A program made the translations under genes and the position numbers. Below the pieces are notes generated by a model. It was not told where the DNA came from. It ran no database searches and saw nothing but the letters and a program-made list of their open reading frames with translations. Shown here in pieces: positions 33,697-43,984 of a stretch of DNA of 64,000 nucleotides; position 1 is the stretch's first letter, and the number at the start of each line of letters is the position of its first letter. The DNA lies in assembly GCF_016803395.1 (NCBI RefSeq), contig NZ_JAEVHL010000009.1:1-64000 (forward strand), written 5' to 3'. The stretch comes from Micromonospora tarensis (GTDB lineage: Bacteria; Actinomycetota; Actinomycetes; Mycobacteriales; Micromonosporaceae).

Positions 33697-35700
33697 TCAG
33701 GCGCGGACGAAGCGCACCGCGTCGGCGATCACGTGGCCGTCGGTGTCCTCGGTGCGGATCAACACGCTCCCGTCGGTGCCCGCCGTGAACGGGTAGGTGC
33801 CCAGCGGCACCCACTGGGCCCCGGACTGCCGCTGGTCGACCGTCCGGGTGGCCACCCCGCCGGAGTACGCGATGTCCACCGGCACGTTGCTCGCCCGGTT
33901 CGGGTCCGCGGTCCAGCGCAGTTGCACGGTCCACGACCCGGACGCGGGCAGGGTCGGGCGGAACCGCAGCCGGTTGACCCCCTTGGCGGTGTTGCCGTCG
34001 TGCTCGTAGTCCGGGCCGTAGTAGCCGCCGACGCTGGTGCTGCGCAGCCACGTCCCGGCGCGGGTGATCCCGGTGGACGCCGCGTTGTCCAGGATGACCT
34101 CGCTTGTCGAGCCCCACTCCAGCACCGCGCCGTCCTGCCGCAGCCGGGCCTGGAGGGCGGGCACCGACACCGCCTGCACGGCGAGGTTGCCGGCGAGCGC
34201 CAGGGACGCCGCGGTGGCGGCGGCCTGCCCGAGGATCATGAACACCGGCTCCATCCGGATCGAGCCGTACGCGATGTGGCTCGCGGAGAGGCAGACCGGC
34301 ACGATCAGGTTGGCGCACTGCGCCTGGTGCGGCACGATCGCCCGGTAGCTCACCGGGTACGGCTGCGGCACTCCGATCTGCACGTCCCCCTCGTTGCGGA
34401 CCTTGCCGTCGACGATCACCCGCTGGCAGTTGTGCGAGTCCATCGTGTAACTCGCCAGGCCCACCGAGTCGCTGGCCCGCACCCGGCCCCGACAGTCGGC
34501 CTCGGTCATCACGTAGGCGGAGACCATCCGGCGGGCCTCACGGATGTAGAGCAGCGGCGGCCAGCCACCCGTGCTGGTGAACTCGTCCACCGGCAGGCCC
34601 CAGCGGGCGGTCGAGTCGCGGACCGACGCCGGCAGTCGGGGGTCGTTGGCCAGGAACCACATCAGCCCCTGCTGGTAGCTGCGGTGCTCGGCGATGATGC
34701 TCTCCCGCGCCGCCCAGCTCGCCGTCGGGTACGCGTGGTTGAAGCCGATGTGGTCGGTGGAGACCGCGCCGTTGTTGTTGGAGTCGGTCTTCCCGCCGCC
34801 GACCGAGTGGGTGGTGAAGTACGGCCCGGCGAAGCCCGCCTGGATGTGTCGCAGCAGCAGCTCGTAGTCGATCGGGTCGTAGTCGGACGGCCGGCCGAAC
34901 GGGATGCGGTTGGCCGCCTGGGTCAGGCACATCCGGAAGCAGTACGCCTGGATCCGGTCGTCGCCGCTGCCCTGCGGGGCGAGTGGGGTGGCGGAGATCC
35001 CCGGCAGCAGGCCGCTGGCGGGCGACCCGGCCGTCACGTACGGGTCGACCGGGTAGCCGAACTGGTGGGTGTTGCGCGACTGCACCCCGTTGATCGTCTC
35101 GCCGTAGGTGGCGTTCGACTCCCGCCCGACGGTGAACCCGACGCCGGCCATGGCCAGCAGATCGCCCTCGTAGGTCGCGTCGACGAACACGCCACCCCGG
35201 TAGACCGAGCCGTCCTCGGTGCGCAGCTCGGTGATCCGGTTGCCGGTCCGGCCGAGACCGGCCAGCCGCGCGCCGACGACCACCGGCACACCCGCCTCGG
35301 CCAGCATTTCCGCGAAGACCTGGGTGGCGATGTGCGGTTCGAAGGTCATCCGCAGCGGCGAGGTCGGCGTGAGGGTTCCGCCGTGGTACTTCACGTACAC
35401 CCGGCGGTAGAACTCGGCGGCCAGCCCGCCGATGGACGCCTGCACGCCGGTGTCGGTGGCGCCCAGCCCGGCGGTGCTCAGCCCGCCGACGTGGGCGGTG
35501 GGCTCGACCACCACCGCGGTGCGGCCGAGCCGACGCATGGCGATCGCGGCGGCCAGCCCGCCGGAGGTGGCGCCGTAGACGACCAGGTCGACGGTGGTGA
35601 CGGCGGCCCAGGCGGGGCGGGACGGGCCGGTGAGCCCGGCCAGGACGAGGCCGGCGCCGCCGGCGGTCAGCAGTCGACGACGGGACAGGGGCAGAGACAC
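33697..35700 (-). CDS. Tat-exported FAD-dependent oxidoreductase with C-terminal golvesin/xanthan-lyase-type domain
   Basis: 667 residues. A twin-arginine signal (LSRRRLLTAGGAGLVLAG) ends at PAWAA. An FAD-dependent oxidoreductase of the FAD_oxidored type follows, with VDLVVYGATSGGLAAAIAMR as the dinucleotide-binding segment, TAHVGGLSTAGLG, FVDATYEGDLLAMAG and SIRMEPVFMILGQAAA near its end. The last 120 residues are an all-beta domain (SVGGYYGPDYEHDG, GSWTVQLRWTADPNRA, DGSVLIRTEDTDG) like those attached to polysaccharide-acting enzymes. The likely site of action is outside the membrane after folding with FAD inside. The substrate is unknown. An inverted repeat lies just upstream. Confidence 0.85.
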   Translation of the reverse strand: MSLPLSRRRLLTAGGAGLVLAGLTGPSRPAWAAVTTVDLVVYGATSGGLAAAIAMRRLGRTAVVVEPTAHVGGLSTAGLGATDTGVQASIGGLAAEFYRRVYVKYHGGTLTPTSPLRMTFEPHIATQVFAEMLAEAGVPVVVGARLAGLGRTGNRITELRTEDGSVYRGGVFVDATYEGDLLAMAGVGFTVGRESNATYGETINGVQSRNTHQFGYPVDPYVTAGSPASGLLPGISATPLAPQGSGDDRIQAYCFRMCLTQAANRIPFGRPSDYDPIDYELLLRHIQAGFAGPYFTTHSVGGGKTDSNNNGAVSTDHIGFNHAYPTASWAARESIIAEHRSYQQGLMWFLANDPRLPASVRDSTARWGLPVDEFTSTGGWPPLLYIREARRMVSAYVMTEADCRGRVRASDSVGLASYTMDSHNCQRVIVDGKVRNEGDVQIGVPQPYPVSYRAIVPHQAQCANLIVPVCLSASHIAYGSIRMEPVFMILGQAAATAASLALAGNLAVQAVSVPALQARLRQDGAVLEWGSTSEVILDNAASTGITRAGTWLRSTSVGGYYGPDYEHDGNTAKGVNRLRFRPTLPASGSWTVQLRWTADPNRASNVPVDIAYSGGVATRTVDQRQSGAQWVPLGTYPFTAGTDGSVLIRTEDTDGHVIADAVRFVRA

Positions 35701-35716
35701 GGCGAACTCCCGAGGG

Positions 35717-35737
35717 GTAACCGGAGGGGACGGTTAC
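35717..35737. promoter_or_regulatory. inverted repeat upstream of the flavoprotein gene
   Basis: GTAACCG at 35717-35723 and CGGTTAC at 35731-35737 are perfect inverted copies separated by 7 bases, 17 bases before the oxidoreductase start. This could be an operator, or a hairpin in its leader. Confidence 0.4.
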
Positions 35738-35799
35738 AGAAGCACGCCGCTGCCGCTGCTAGCGAAATTCTTCAATCTCTGCCGGTGGGTGTCAACCGG

Positions 35800-36480
35800 T
35801 CAGGGGCAGTAGCGGTAGCCCATTCCCGGCTCGGTGATCAGGTGCCGGGGGCGGGCCGGGTCGTCCTCCAGCTTGCGCCGCAGCTGGGCCAGGTACTGCC
35901 GCAGGTAGTTGGTCTCGTTCTGGTACTCCGGACCCCACACGTCCTGGAGGAGCTGACGCTGGCTGACCAGCTTGCCGGGGTGGCGCAGCAACTTCTCCAG
36001 CACACTCCACTGGATGGGGGTCAGCTTGACCTCGGTGCCGTCGTCGCGCCGCACACTGTGGTCGGCCAGGTCGACGGTGTGCTGGCCGATCCGCAGCGCC
36101 GGCACCGCCTCGCTGGGCGCGCCGAGCCGGCGGGTCACCGCCCGGATGCGGGCCAGCAGCTCCTCCACCCCGAACGGCTTGGTCACGTAGTCGTCGGCTC
36201 CCGCGTCGAGCGCCGCGACCTTGTCCTCGCTGCCGGCCCGACCGGAGAGCACGATGATCGGCACGGCCGTCCATCCGCGCAGGCCGCGGATCACCTCCAC
36301 CCCGTCGATGTCGGGCAGGCCGAGATCCAGCACCACCAGGTCGGGTGGGTGGCTGGCGGCGGCCTTCAACGCGGCGGCTCCGGTGCCGGCGACGTCCACG
36401 TCGTAGCGGCGGGCACGCAGGTTGATCCGCAGGGCCCGCAGGATCTGCGGTTCGTCGTCGACGACCAGGATGCGCGTCAT
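35800..36480 (-). CDS. kdpE: response regulator KdpE
   Basis: 226-residue OmpR-type response regulator. The receiver domain has RILVVDDEPQ acidic residues, the phosphorylated Asp in DLVVLDLGLPDIDG, and the switch Thr/Lys in VLSGRAG and DYVTKPFG. The DNA-binding winged helix (KLTPIQWSVLEKLLRHPGKL, then NYLRQYLAQLRRKLE) ends in EPGMGYRY. The ATG overlaps the kdpD stop by four bases. It is the last gene of the kdp operon, so the regulator is transcribed with its own targets; the promoter near 43985-44120 is the expected binding region. Confidence 0.95.
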   Translation of the reverse strand: MTRILVVDDEPQILRALRINLRARRYDVDVAGTGAAALKAAASHPPDLVVLDLGLPDIDGVEVIRGLRGWTAVPIIVLSGRAGSEDKVAALDAGADDYVTKPFGVEELLARIRAVTRRLGAPSEAVPALRIGQHTVDLADHSVRRDDGTEVKLTPIQWSVLEKLLRHPGKLVSQRQLLQDVWGPEYQNETNYLRQYLAQLRRKLEDDPARPRHLITEPGMGYRYCP

Positions 36481-39024
36481 TCCTGCGGCCCCTCCGAGCT
36501 GGTCGGCGCGGCCGGCAACCGCAGCACCATGGTGAGCCCACCGCCGGGGGTGGTCTCCGGGGTGATGCTGCCACCCATCGCCTCGGCCAACCCCCGGGAC
36601 AGGGCAAGACCGAGACCGACGCCGGTCTGGTTGTCCCGGTCACCGAGGCGTTGGAACGGCAGGAAGACATGCTCCCACTGGTCCTCCGGGATGCCCGGGC
36701 CCCGGTCGATCACCCGCAGCTCGACCTGCCCGGCGTGGGCGCTGGCGGTGATCGTGGGCGGCTGCTCGGGCGGGCTGTAGCGCAGCGCGTTGGCGACGAT
36801 GTTGACGAGCACCCGCTCCAGCAGGCCCGGGTCGGCGGTGGCGGCCGGCAGGTCGGCCGGGATGTCCGTGCCGACGGTCGCGGCCGCCGGGCCAAGTTCG
36901 TCGAGCGCCAGGGGTACGGCGTCCTCCAGGCCGATCGCGGTCGCCGAGATGCCCAGGACGCCCGCCTGGAGCCGGCTCATGTCGAGCAGGTTGCCGACCA
37001 GCCGGGCGAGCCGGTCCAGTGACTCCTCGGCGGTTTCCAGCAGCTCCTCGCGGTCGGACTCGTCGAACTCGATGTCGTGGCTGCGCAGGCTGGTCACCGC
37101 GGCCTTCGCGGACGCCAGCGGGGTCCGCAGGTCGTGGCTGACCGCCGCGAGCAGCGCGGTGCGCATCCGGTCCGCCTCGGCGAGGGGCCGGGCGGTGGCC
37201 GCCTCCTCGGCGAGTCGCTGCTGGCGCAGCGCGACGGCGGCCTGGGCGGCGAACGCCTCGACGATCCGCCGGTCGCGGCCTCCAGCCGCCGGCCGCTGAG
37301 CACCACGGTGATCCGGTCGTCGACAGGTACCGCCGTCTCGCCGCCGCCGGGCGTGCAGGCCGGCTGCTCGCCGACGCTCGCCACCACGCACCAGGCGTGC
37401 TCCTCGCGGGCCCGCTCCGGACGCCCGCTGGCCTCCTCGGCCAGCTCCAGCACGCTCACCGCGCGCAGCCCGAAGGTCTCCCGCAGTTGGTCGAGCAGGG
37501 CCGCAGCGGGCGTTCGCCGCGCAGCACGCCACCGGCGACGGCGGCGAGGGTCTGTGCGTCGGCGGCGGCCCGCGCGGCCTCCCGGGTCCGCCGGGCGGCC
37601 ACGTCGACGATCCAGCTCACGGCCAGCGCCACCCCGACGAAGACGGCCAGGGCGAGCAGGTTGTCCGCCTCGGCGATGGTCAGCGTGCGGTACGGCGGGG
37701 TGAAGAACCAGTTGAGCAGCAGCGATCCGCCGAGCGCGGCGACCAGGGCCGGCCACACCCCGCCGACCAGGGCGACCCCGACGACCCCGGCGAGAAACAG
37801 CAGGATGTCGTTGGTGAGGGTCAGGTCGGGCAGGGTCTTCAGCAGCACTGTGAGCAGTGGCACGCCCAGCACGGCGAGGGCGAAGCCGAGCAGCCGGCGA
37901 CGTCGGGACAGCGCCGCCGGCACGGCCGCCGCCCGCCGGCCCTTGCCGGCCTGCTTGTGGGTGACCAGGTGCACGTCGATCGAGCCGGAGCGCGCGGTGG
38001 TGGTCACCCCGACCCCCCGGGCGAAGATCTGCGCGAGCCGGCCCCGGCGGCTGGCACCGAGCACCAGCTGGGTGGCGTTCACGCCCTGGGCGAAGTCGAG
38101 CAGCGCGGCCGGCACGTCGGTGCCGAGCACCTGGTGGTACGTGCCGCCCAGGCTCTCCACCAGCACCCGCTGCCGGGCCAGCTGGGCCGGGTCGGCACCG
38201 GCCAGGCCGTCGCTGCGGGCCACGTGCACGGCGAGCAGGTCGGCGCCCTTGCTGCGGGCGGCGACCCGGGCCGCCCGGCGGATCAGCGTCTCGCCCTCCG
38301 GCCCGCCGGTGAGCGCGACCACCACCCGTTCCCGGGCCTCCCAGGTGGCCGCTATGCCCTGCTGGCTGCGGTAGCGGTCGAGCTGCTCGTCGACCTTGTC
38401 GGCCAGCCAGAGCAGCGCCAGCTCACGCAGCGCGGTGAGGTTGCCGACCCGGAAGTAGTTGCCCAACGCAGCGTCGATCTTGTCGGGTCGGTAGATGTTG
38501 CCGTGCGCCATCCGGCGACGCAGCGCCTCCGGGGTCATGTCGACGAGCTCGACCTGCTCGGCGGCGCGGACGATCTCGTCCGGCACGGTCTCCCGCTGGA
38601 TGGTGCCGGTGATCTGCGCGACCACGTCGTTCACCGACTCCAGGTGCTGCACGTTCACCGTGGACAGCACGTCGATCCCCGCGTCGAGCAGTTGCTGGAC
38701 GTCCTGCCAGCGCTTGTCGTGCCGGGAACCGGGCACGTTGCTGTGCGCCAACTCGTCGACCACGGCGACCTCCGGCCGGCGGGCCAGCACCGCGTCCAGG
38801 TCCATCTCGGTGAACTCGACGTCCCGGTACTCCATCGCGCGGCGGGGCACCTGCTCCAGGTCGCCGAGCATCGCGGCGGTGTGTTGGCGGCCGTGGGTCT
38901 CCACGAAACCGATCACCACGTCGGTGCCGCGCGCGGCCCGGCGCTGGGCCTCCTCCAACATGGCGTACGTCTTGCCGACGCCGGGGGCGGCCCCGAGATA
39001 GATGCGCAGTTCTCCGCGTGGCAC
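36477..39024 (-). CDS. kdpD: sensor histidine kinase KdpD; frameshifts near 37505 and 37285
   Basis: About 849 residues when repaired. The N-terminal KdpD domain has Walker A GAAPGVGKTYAM and VAVVDELAHSNVPGSRH. A Usp-like domain follows (VVVALTGGPEGETLIRRAAR, QLVLGASRRGRL), then four close membrane helices (around LLGFALAVLGVPLLTVLL and LLFLAGVVGVALVGGV), a GAF region, and the kinase core with the phosphorylated His in LAAVSHDLRTPLASAK, NIVANALRYSPP, DRGPGIPED and GVGLGLALSRGLAEAMGG. Two one-base losses split it: adding one C near 37505 gives GERPAAALLDQLRE, and one base near 37285 gives EAADRRIVEAFAAQ. It senses low potassium or ionic stress and phosphorylates KdpE. Confidence 0.93.
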
Positions 39025-39095
39025 GGGACCATCCTCCCTGGTCAGATCGGCGGGCGGGGCCGTGCCCGGTGGGCCCGGTCCCGCCGCGAGGGTGC

Positions 39096-39977
39096 TCAGC
39101 GCGCGGCGACCTGCTCGTCGAGGGCGAGGTTCAGCTCCAGCACGTTGACGCCGGGCTGCCCCATGAAGCCGAGCGCCCGCCCGCTGGTGTGCTCCTCGAC
39201 CAGCTTGCGGACCGCCGCCGGGTCCGCGCCGCGCTCGCGCGCGACCCGGTTCACCTGCAACTCGGCGTACGCCGGGCTGATCTGCGGGTCGAGGCCGCTG
39301 GCGCTGGCGGTGACCGCGTCGGCGGGCACGGCCGGGTCGGCGGGCGCGTCGCCCCGGATCGGGGTGACCACTCCGCCGGCCGCCACGTAGTCCTCGCCGG
39401 GCTTGGCCAACTCCACCGCGACCCCCTGGTACGAGGTGACGAACGGCGTCGCCGGGGCGACCTGGTTGACGCTCACCACCCGGGTGACCGGGCCGGTCAG
39501 ACCGTCGGCGCGGAAGAGCGCGAGCACGGCGCCCACGCCGTCGTCGGTGCAGAAGGGGCGGCCGCCGTCCACGCCGTTCAGCTCGCCGACCGCCTTGCTG
39601 CGCCCGCAGACCTGGGTGAGCAGGCTCTCGCTGGACTTCTCCGGGTCGGTGGCGATGGTGTCGACCACGCTCTCCGGGCCGAGGTTGCTGGCCGAGGTGG
39701 CGGTCGGGTCGTAGCCGTCGCCGGCGGCCGACGGGCGGGACTGGAAGTAGCGCGGGACGGGGTTGCCGTCCGCGTCGGTGAAGGACTGGCCGATCAGCGA
39801 GCTGCCGACGGTGTTCCCGCCCACGGTGATCAGCGAGCCGTCGGTCTTGTGGTTGAGGCCGGGCAGCTGACCGAGGGCGACCAGGGCCAGCGGGTAGACC
39901 AGGCCGAGCAGCACGGTGAAGACGAGCAGGGCGCGCAGCGCGGCGAGGTGTTGGGCGATCCAGGTGGGTAGGCGCAT
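39096..39977 (-). CDS. kdpC: potassium-transporting ATPase subunit KdpC, with large extra loop
   Basis: 293 residues against about 190 in E. coli. One N-terminal helix (LRALLVFTVLLGLVYPLALV) anchors the outside domain. Family landmarks are SSLIGQSFTDADGNPVPRYF, SRPSAAGDGYDPTATSASNL, VTASASGLDPQISPAYAELQ and GQPGVNVLELNLALD. Between SASNL and VTASA there is an insertion of roughly 95 residues with two cysteines (TQVCGRS, PFCTDDG). KdpC stabilises the KdpA/KdpB complex. The ATG at 39977 overlaps the kdpB stop (TGATG); a GTG at 39980 is an alternative. Confidence 0.93.
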   Translation of the reverse strand: MRLPTWIAQHLAALRALLVFTVLLGLVYPLALVALGQLPGLNHKTDGSLITVGGNTVGSSLIGQSFTDADGNPVPRYFQSRPSAAGDGYDPTATSASNLGPESVVDTIATDPEKSSESLLTQVCGRSKAVGELNGVDGGRPFCTDDGVGAVLALFRADGLTGPVTRVVSVNQVAPATPFVTSYQGVAVELAKPGEDYVAAGGVVTPIRGDAPADPAVPADAVTASASGLDPQISPAYAELQVNRVARERGADPAAVRKLVEEHTSGRALGFMGQPGVNVLELNLALDEQVAAR

Positions 39978-42139
39978 CACGAAATCCCCGGGACGAACTG
40001 GATGAGCAGGTCGATGAGCTTGATCCCGATGAACGGCACGATGATGCCGCCCAGTCCGTACACCAGCAGGTTGCGGCTGAGCAGCTTCGACGCGGCGGCC
40101 GGCCGGTACCGCACGCCGCGCAGGGCGAGCGGGATCAGCGCGATGATCACCAGGGCGTTGAAGATGACGGCGGACAGGATCGCCGACTCCGGGCTGGACA
40201 GCCGCATGATGTTCGGCGCGTCCAGGCTCGGGTAGAGGCCGGCGAACATGGCCGGGATGATCGCGAAGTACTTCGCGATGTCGTTCGAGATGCTGAACGT
40301 GGTCAGCGCGCCACGGGTGATCAGCAACTGCTTGCCGATCTCCACGATCTCGATCAGCTTGGTCGGGTCGGAGTCGAGGTCGACCATGTTGCCGGCCTCC
40401 TTGGCGGCCGACGTACCGGTGTTCATCGCCACCCCGACGTCGGCCTGGGCGAGCGCCGGCGCGTCGTTCGTGCCGTCACCGGTCATCGCGACCAGCCGGC
40501 CGCCCTCCTGCTCCCGCCTGATCAGCGCGAGCTTGTCCTCCGGCGTCGCCTCGGCCAGGAAGTCGTCCACCCCGGCGTCGTCGGCGATCGCCTTCGCGGT
40601 ACGCGGGTTGTCGCCGGTGATCATCACGGTCCGGATGCCCATCCGGCGCATCTCGTCGAACCGCTCCCGCATTCCGGACTTGACCACGTCCTTGAGGTGG
40701 ATGACGCCCAGGGCGCGGGCGGGCTCACCGTCGACGTGCTCGGCAACCACGAGCGGGGTGCCGCCGGTGCCGCTGATCGCGTCCACGATCTCGCCGACCT
40801 GCTCGGTCGGGTGGCCGCCGTTCTCGCGTACCCACTTCATCACCGCGGCGGCGGCGCCCTTGCGGACCCGGCGGGCCGTGCCCACCGCGCCGCCGTCCGG
40901 GGTCAGGTCGACGCCGCTCATCCGGGTCTGCGCGGTGAACGGCACGAAGGTGGCGTGCGGCATGACGCCGGGCTCGCGCTCGCGCAGCCCGAACTCGTTC
41001 TTCGCCAGGACGACCACCGAGCGCCCCTCCGGGGTCTCGTCGGCCAGGCTGGACAGCTGCGCGGCGTCGGCCACGGTCGCCGCGTCGACCCCCTCGACCG
41101 GTACGAACTCGGCGGCCTGCCGGTTGCCCAGCGTGATGGTGCCGGTCTTGTCCAGCAGCAGGGTGTTGACGTCGCCGGCCGCCTCGACGGCTCGGCCGCT
41201 CATCGCCAGCACGTTGCGCTGGACCAGCCGGTCCATGCCGGCGATGCCGATGGCGGAGAGCAACGCGCCGATGGTGGTGGGGATCAGGCAGACCAGCAGC
41301 GAGACCAGCACGACGCCGGTCACACCGGAACCGGTGATCGCCCCGCTGTCCGGCGCGACGGCCTGGTACGCCTTGGAGAAGATCGCCAGCGGCTGGAGGG
41401 TGACCACGGCCAGCAGAAAGATGATCGTGAGCGCGGCGAGCAGGATGTTCAGCGCGATCTCGTTCGGCGTCTTCTGCCGGTTGGCGCCCTCGACCAGGGC
41501 GATCATCCGGTCGATGAAGCTCTCCCCCGGCTTCTGGGTGATCTTCACGATGATCTGGTCGGAGAGCACCCTGGTGCCACCGGTGACCGCGCTGCGGTCG
41601 CCGCCGGACTCCCTGATGACCGGGGCCGACTCGCCGGTGATGGCCGACTCGTCGACGCTGGCGATGCCCTCGACGATGTCGCCGTCGCCGGGGATGATGC
41701 CGCCCGCCTCGACCAGCACGATGTCGCCCTGGCGCAGTTGCGGCGCGGGCACCGCCTCGTCGCGGTAGGCGTTGGCACGGGCACCGGGCTGCCAGTCGAT
41801 CAGCCGGGTGGCGATGGTGTCCTGCTTGGCCTGCCGCAGCGCGGCGGCCTGGGCCTTGCCCCGGCCCTCGGCGACCGCCTCGGCCAGGTTGGCGAAGACC
41901 ACTGTCAACCAGAGCCAGATGGTGATCGCCCAGGCGAACACCGACGGATCGGTCACCGCCAGGACGGTGGTGAAGGCCGCGCCAACCTCGACGATCAGCA
42001 TCACCGGGTTACGCCACAACGTGGCCGGGTTGAGCTTGCGTACCGCGTCCGGCAGGGACCGGAGCAGCTGCTTGGGGTCGAGCAGGCCCCCGCCGATCCG
42101 GTTGCCTCCGGTGGCGAGCTGCCCGGATGTCACGGACAT
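39977..42139 (-). CDS. kdpB: potassium-transporting P-type ATPase subunit KdpB
   Basis: About 720 residues, the ATP-hydrolysing subunit of the high-affinity K+ pump. It has [20 protein letters not shown], the actuator TGESAPV, membrane [19 protein letters not shown], the phosphorylated Asp in [13 protein letters not shown], and the nucleotide-site [12 protein letters not shown] and [18 protein letters not shown] and [19 protein letters not shown] complete the P domain. The frame is intact. I place the start at the ATG at 42139, with AGGA 8 bases before it; an ATG at 42154, five bases after kdpA, would add five residues. The gene sits between kdpA and kdpC. Confidence 0.96.
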   Translation of the reverse strand: MSVTSGQLATGGNRIGGGLLDPKQLLRSLPDAVRKLNPATLWRNPVMLIVEVGAAFTTVLAVTDPSVFAWAITIWLWLTVVFANLAEAVAEGRGKAQAAALRQAKQDTIATRLIDWQPGARANAYRDEAVPAPQLRQGDIVLVEAGGIIPGDGDIVEGIASVDESAITGESAPVIRESGGDRSAVTGGTRVLSDQIIVKITQKPGESFIDRMIALVEGANRQKTPNEIALNILLAALTIIFLLAVVTLQPLAIFSKAYQAVAPDSGAITGSGVTGVVLVSLLVCLIPTTIGALLSAIGIAGMDRLVQRNVLAMSGRAVEAAGDVNTLLLDKTGTITLGNRQAAEFVPVEGVDAATVADAAQLSSLADETPEGRSVVVLAKNEFGLREREPGVMPHATFVPFTAQTRMSGVDLTPDGGAVGTARRVRKGAAAAVMKWVRENGGHPTEQVGEIVDAISGTGGTPLVVAEHVDGEPARALGVIHLKDVVKSGMRERFDEMRRMGIRTVMITGDNPRTAKAIADDAGVDDFLAEATPEDKLALIRREQEGGRLVAMTGDGTNDAPALAQADVGVAMNTGTSAAKEAGNMVDLDSDPTKLIEIVEIGKQLLITRGALTTFSISNDIAKYFAIIPAMFAGLYPSLDAPNIMRLSSPESAILSAVIFNALVIIALIPLALRGVRYRPAAASKLLSRNLLVYGLGGIIVPFIGIKLIDLLIQFVPGIS

Positions 42140-42159
42140 GTCCTCGTTCCTCATGGTGG

Positions 42160-43815
42160 TCAGAGCCCTTCTGCCAGCGGGCCGAGCGCGAGCGCGGGCA
42201 GGAAGGTCAGCGCGACGAGGACCACAGTGACGCCGACGACCATCCCGATGAACAGGGGTCGGTGGGTCGGCAGGGTGCCCTCGGACGCGGGGGTGGGTGC
42301 CTGGCGGGCCAGCGAGCCGGCCAGCGCGAGCACGAAGATCAGCGGCAGGAACCGGCCCAGCAGCATGCCCAACCCGAGCGCGGTGTCCCACCAGGTGGTG
42401 TTGACGGTGATGCCGCCGAAGGCGGAGCCGTTGTTGTTGCTGGCCGAGGTGAACGCGTACAGCACCTCGGAGAGGCCGTGCGGGCCGACGTTGAGCGCTG
42501 TCGAGTTGTTGCCGGTGCCGAACGCGGCCGCCGTGCCGACCAGCACCAGGATCGGCGTGATCAGGAAGTAGAGCGAGGCGAACTTGATCTCGCGCGAGCC
42601 GATCTTCTTGCCCAGGTACTCGGGGGTGCGGCCCACCATCAGCCCGGCCACGAAGACCGTGATCACGGCGAGGATGAGCAGGCCGTACAGCCCGGAACCG
42701 GTGCCGCCCGGCGCCACCTCGCCGAGCATCATGTTGACCATGGTCATCATGCCGCCGAGCGAGGTGAACGAGTCGTGGAACGAGTTGACCGCACCCGTCG
42801 AGGTGAGCGTGGTGGCGGCGGCGAAGGTGGCCGAGTTCGACACGTCGAACCGCACCTCCTTGCCCTCCATCGCCGCACCGACCGCCTGCGGCACCGTGCC
42901 GTGGCCGGCCAGCTCGAAGACGTTGGTGAGGGCGACGCTGGCGAACGCGAGGATGCCCATCACCGCGGCGATGGCGTAGCCCTGCCGGTGCTGCCCGACC
43001 ATCCGGCCGAAGACCCGGGGCAGGCTGAACGGGATCAGCAGGATCAGGAAGATCTCCAGCCAGTTCGTCCAGCTGGTGGGGTTCTCGAACGGGTGCGCGC
43101 TGTTGACGTTGTAGAAGCCGCCACCGTTGGTGCCCAGCTCCTTGATCACTTCCTGGCTGGCCACCGGGCCGCCGGTGATGGTCTGGGTGCCGCCGGTCAG
43201 CGTGCTCACGTCGGTGCCGGCGGTAAGGTTCTGCACCGCCCCGCCGATCATCAGCGCGATCGCGCCGAGCACCGCGATCGGCAGCAGGATCCGCAGCACG
43301 ATCCGGGTCAGGTCGACCCAGAAGTTGCCGAGCTGCCCGGTGCGACTGCGGGCGAAGCCGCGTACCAACGCGACCGCCACCGCGATGCCGACCGCCGCCG
43401 AAACGAAGTTCTGCACCGCCAGGCCGGCCATCTGCACCAGGTGACCCATCGTCGACTCACCCGAGTACGACTGCCAGTTGGTGTTGGTCACGAACGACAC
43501 GGCGGTGTTCCACGCGCCGTGCGGCACCACCGGGTCGAAGCCCAGCGACAGCCACAGGTGGTTCTGCACCCGCTGGAACAGATACAGGAACAGAATCGAG
43601 ACGGCGGAGAACGCCAGCACACTGCGGGCGTACACGCCCCAGGTCTGCTCGGCGGCCGGGTTGACCCCGACCAGGCGGAAGACGCCCCGCTCGACCCGCG
43701 ACTGTTTGGTGCCGGTGACCGCCCGGAACATGTGGTCGCCGAACGGCTTGTAGACGGCGACCAGGGCCGCCACCAGCGTCAGCACGAAGATGACGCCCGC
43801 TGTTGTCATGGTCAT
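42160..43815 (-). CDS. kdpA: potassium-transporting ATPase channel subunit KdpA
   Basis: 551-residue membrane protein that binds and conducts K+. The four pore-loop repeats of the KdpA fold are recognisable by [34 protein letters not shown] with [32 protein letters not shown] and [11 protein letters not shown]. Ten or so hydrophobic segments separate them. Its ATG overlaps the kdpF stop (TGATG), and CGGAG stands 8 bases before it. Expression is expected under potassium limitation through KdpD/KdpE. Confidence 0.96.
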   Translation of the reverse strand: MTMTTAGVIFVLTLVAALVAVYKPFGDHMFRAVTGTKQSRVERGVFRLVGVNPAAEQTWGVYARSVLAFSAVSILFLYLFQRVQNHLWLSLGFDPVVPHGAWNTAVSFVTNTNWQSYSGESTMGHLVQMAGLAVQNFVSAAVGIAVAVALVRGFARSRTGQLGNFWVDLTRIVLRILLPIAVLGAIALMIGGAVQNLTAGTDVSTLTGGTQTITGGPVASQEVIKELGTNGGGFYNVNSAHPFENPTSWTNWLEIFLILLIPFSLPRVFGRMVGQHRQGYAIAAVMGILAFASVALTNVFELAGHGTVPQAVGAAMEGKEVRFDVSNSATFAAATTLTSTGAVNSFHDSFTSLGGMMTMVNMMLGEVAPGGTGSGLYGLLILAVITVFVAGLMVGRTPEYLGKKIGSREIKFASLYFLITPILVLVGTAAAFGTGNNSTALNVGPHGLSEVLYAFTSASNNNGSAFGGITVNTTWWDTALGLGMLLGRFLPLIFVLALAGSLARQAPTPASEGTLPTHRPLFIGMVVGVTVVLVALTFLPALALGPLAEGL

Positions 43816-43904
43816 CAGCAGCGCTCCGGGAACAACAGGGCGAACACCAGGAACGCGCCCAGGACGACCGCGAGCACCAGACCGACGGCGTTGACCGCGT
43901 TCAC
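43815..43904 (-). CDS. kdpF: KdpF small membrane subunit
   Basis: 29-residue single-helix peptide (GTG start at 43904, first residues [14 protein letters not shown], ending LLFPERC). Size, position directly before kdpA, one-base stop/start overlap and hydrophobic core identify it as the lipid-like stabilising subunit of the Kdp pump. It is too short for routine gene finding and easily missed. Confidence 0.88.
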   Translation of the reverse strand: MNAVNAVGLVLAVVLGAFLVFALLFPERC

Positions 43905-43984
43905 AGCTTCTCCACCGCCCGGACCACCAGGGCGAGCACCGCGAACAGCGCCACCGTCAGGACCACGAACACCACGTCAGACAC
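43901..43984 (-). CDS. 27-residue membrane peptide, first gene of the kdp operon
   Basis: A GTG at 43984, with AGAGGAG at good spacing, opens a 27-residue frame ([16 protein letters not shown]..., ending VVRAVEKL) with one membrane helix and a basic end. Its stop overlaps the kdpF start by four bases (GTGA), so it is translationally linked to the pump genes. It is not KdpF, which follows it. Its own ribosome site, the coupled overlap and the amino-acid pattern argue for a real peptide, perhaps an extra regulatory or assembly subunit. Its function is unknown. Confidence 0.72.
   Translation of the reverse strand: MSDVVFVVLTVALFAVLALVVRAVEKL

Noticed and set aside
33460..36780. Very long rightward open frame of over 1,100 codons
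   Set aside because: It runs antisense to the Tat flavoprotein and kdpE, has shadow-type composition (Val/Gly/Arg/His-rich) and no recognisable domain; the opposite strand is clearly coding.
37270..37510. kdpD as a natural pseudogene or as several genes
   Set aside because: Both breaks are repaired by one base each in G/C runs and the whole kdp operon is otherwise intact, so sequence error is simpler.
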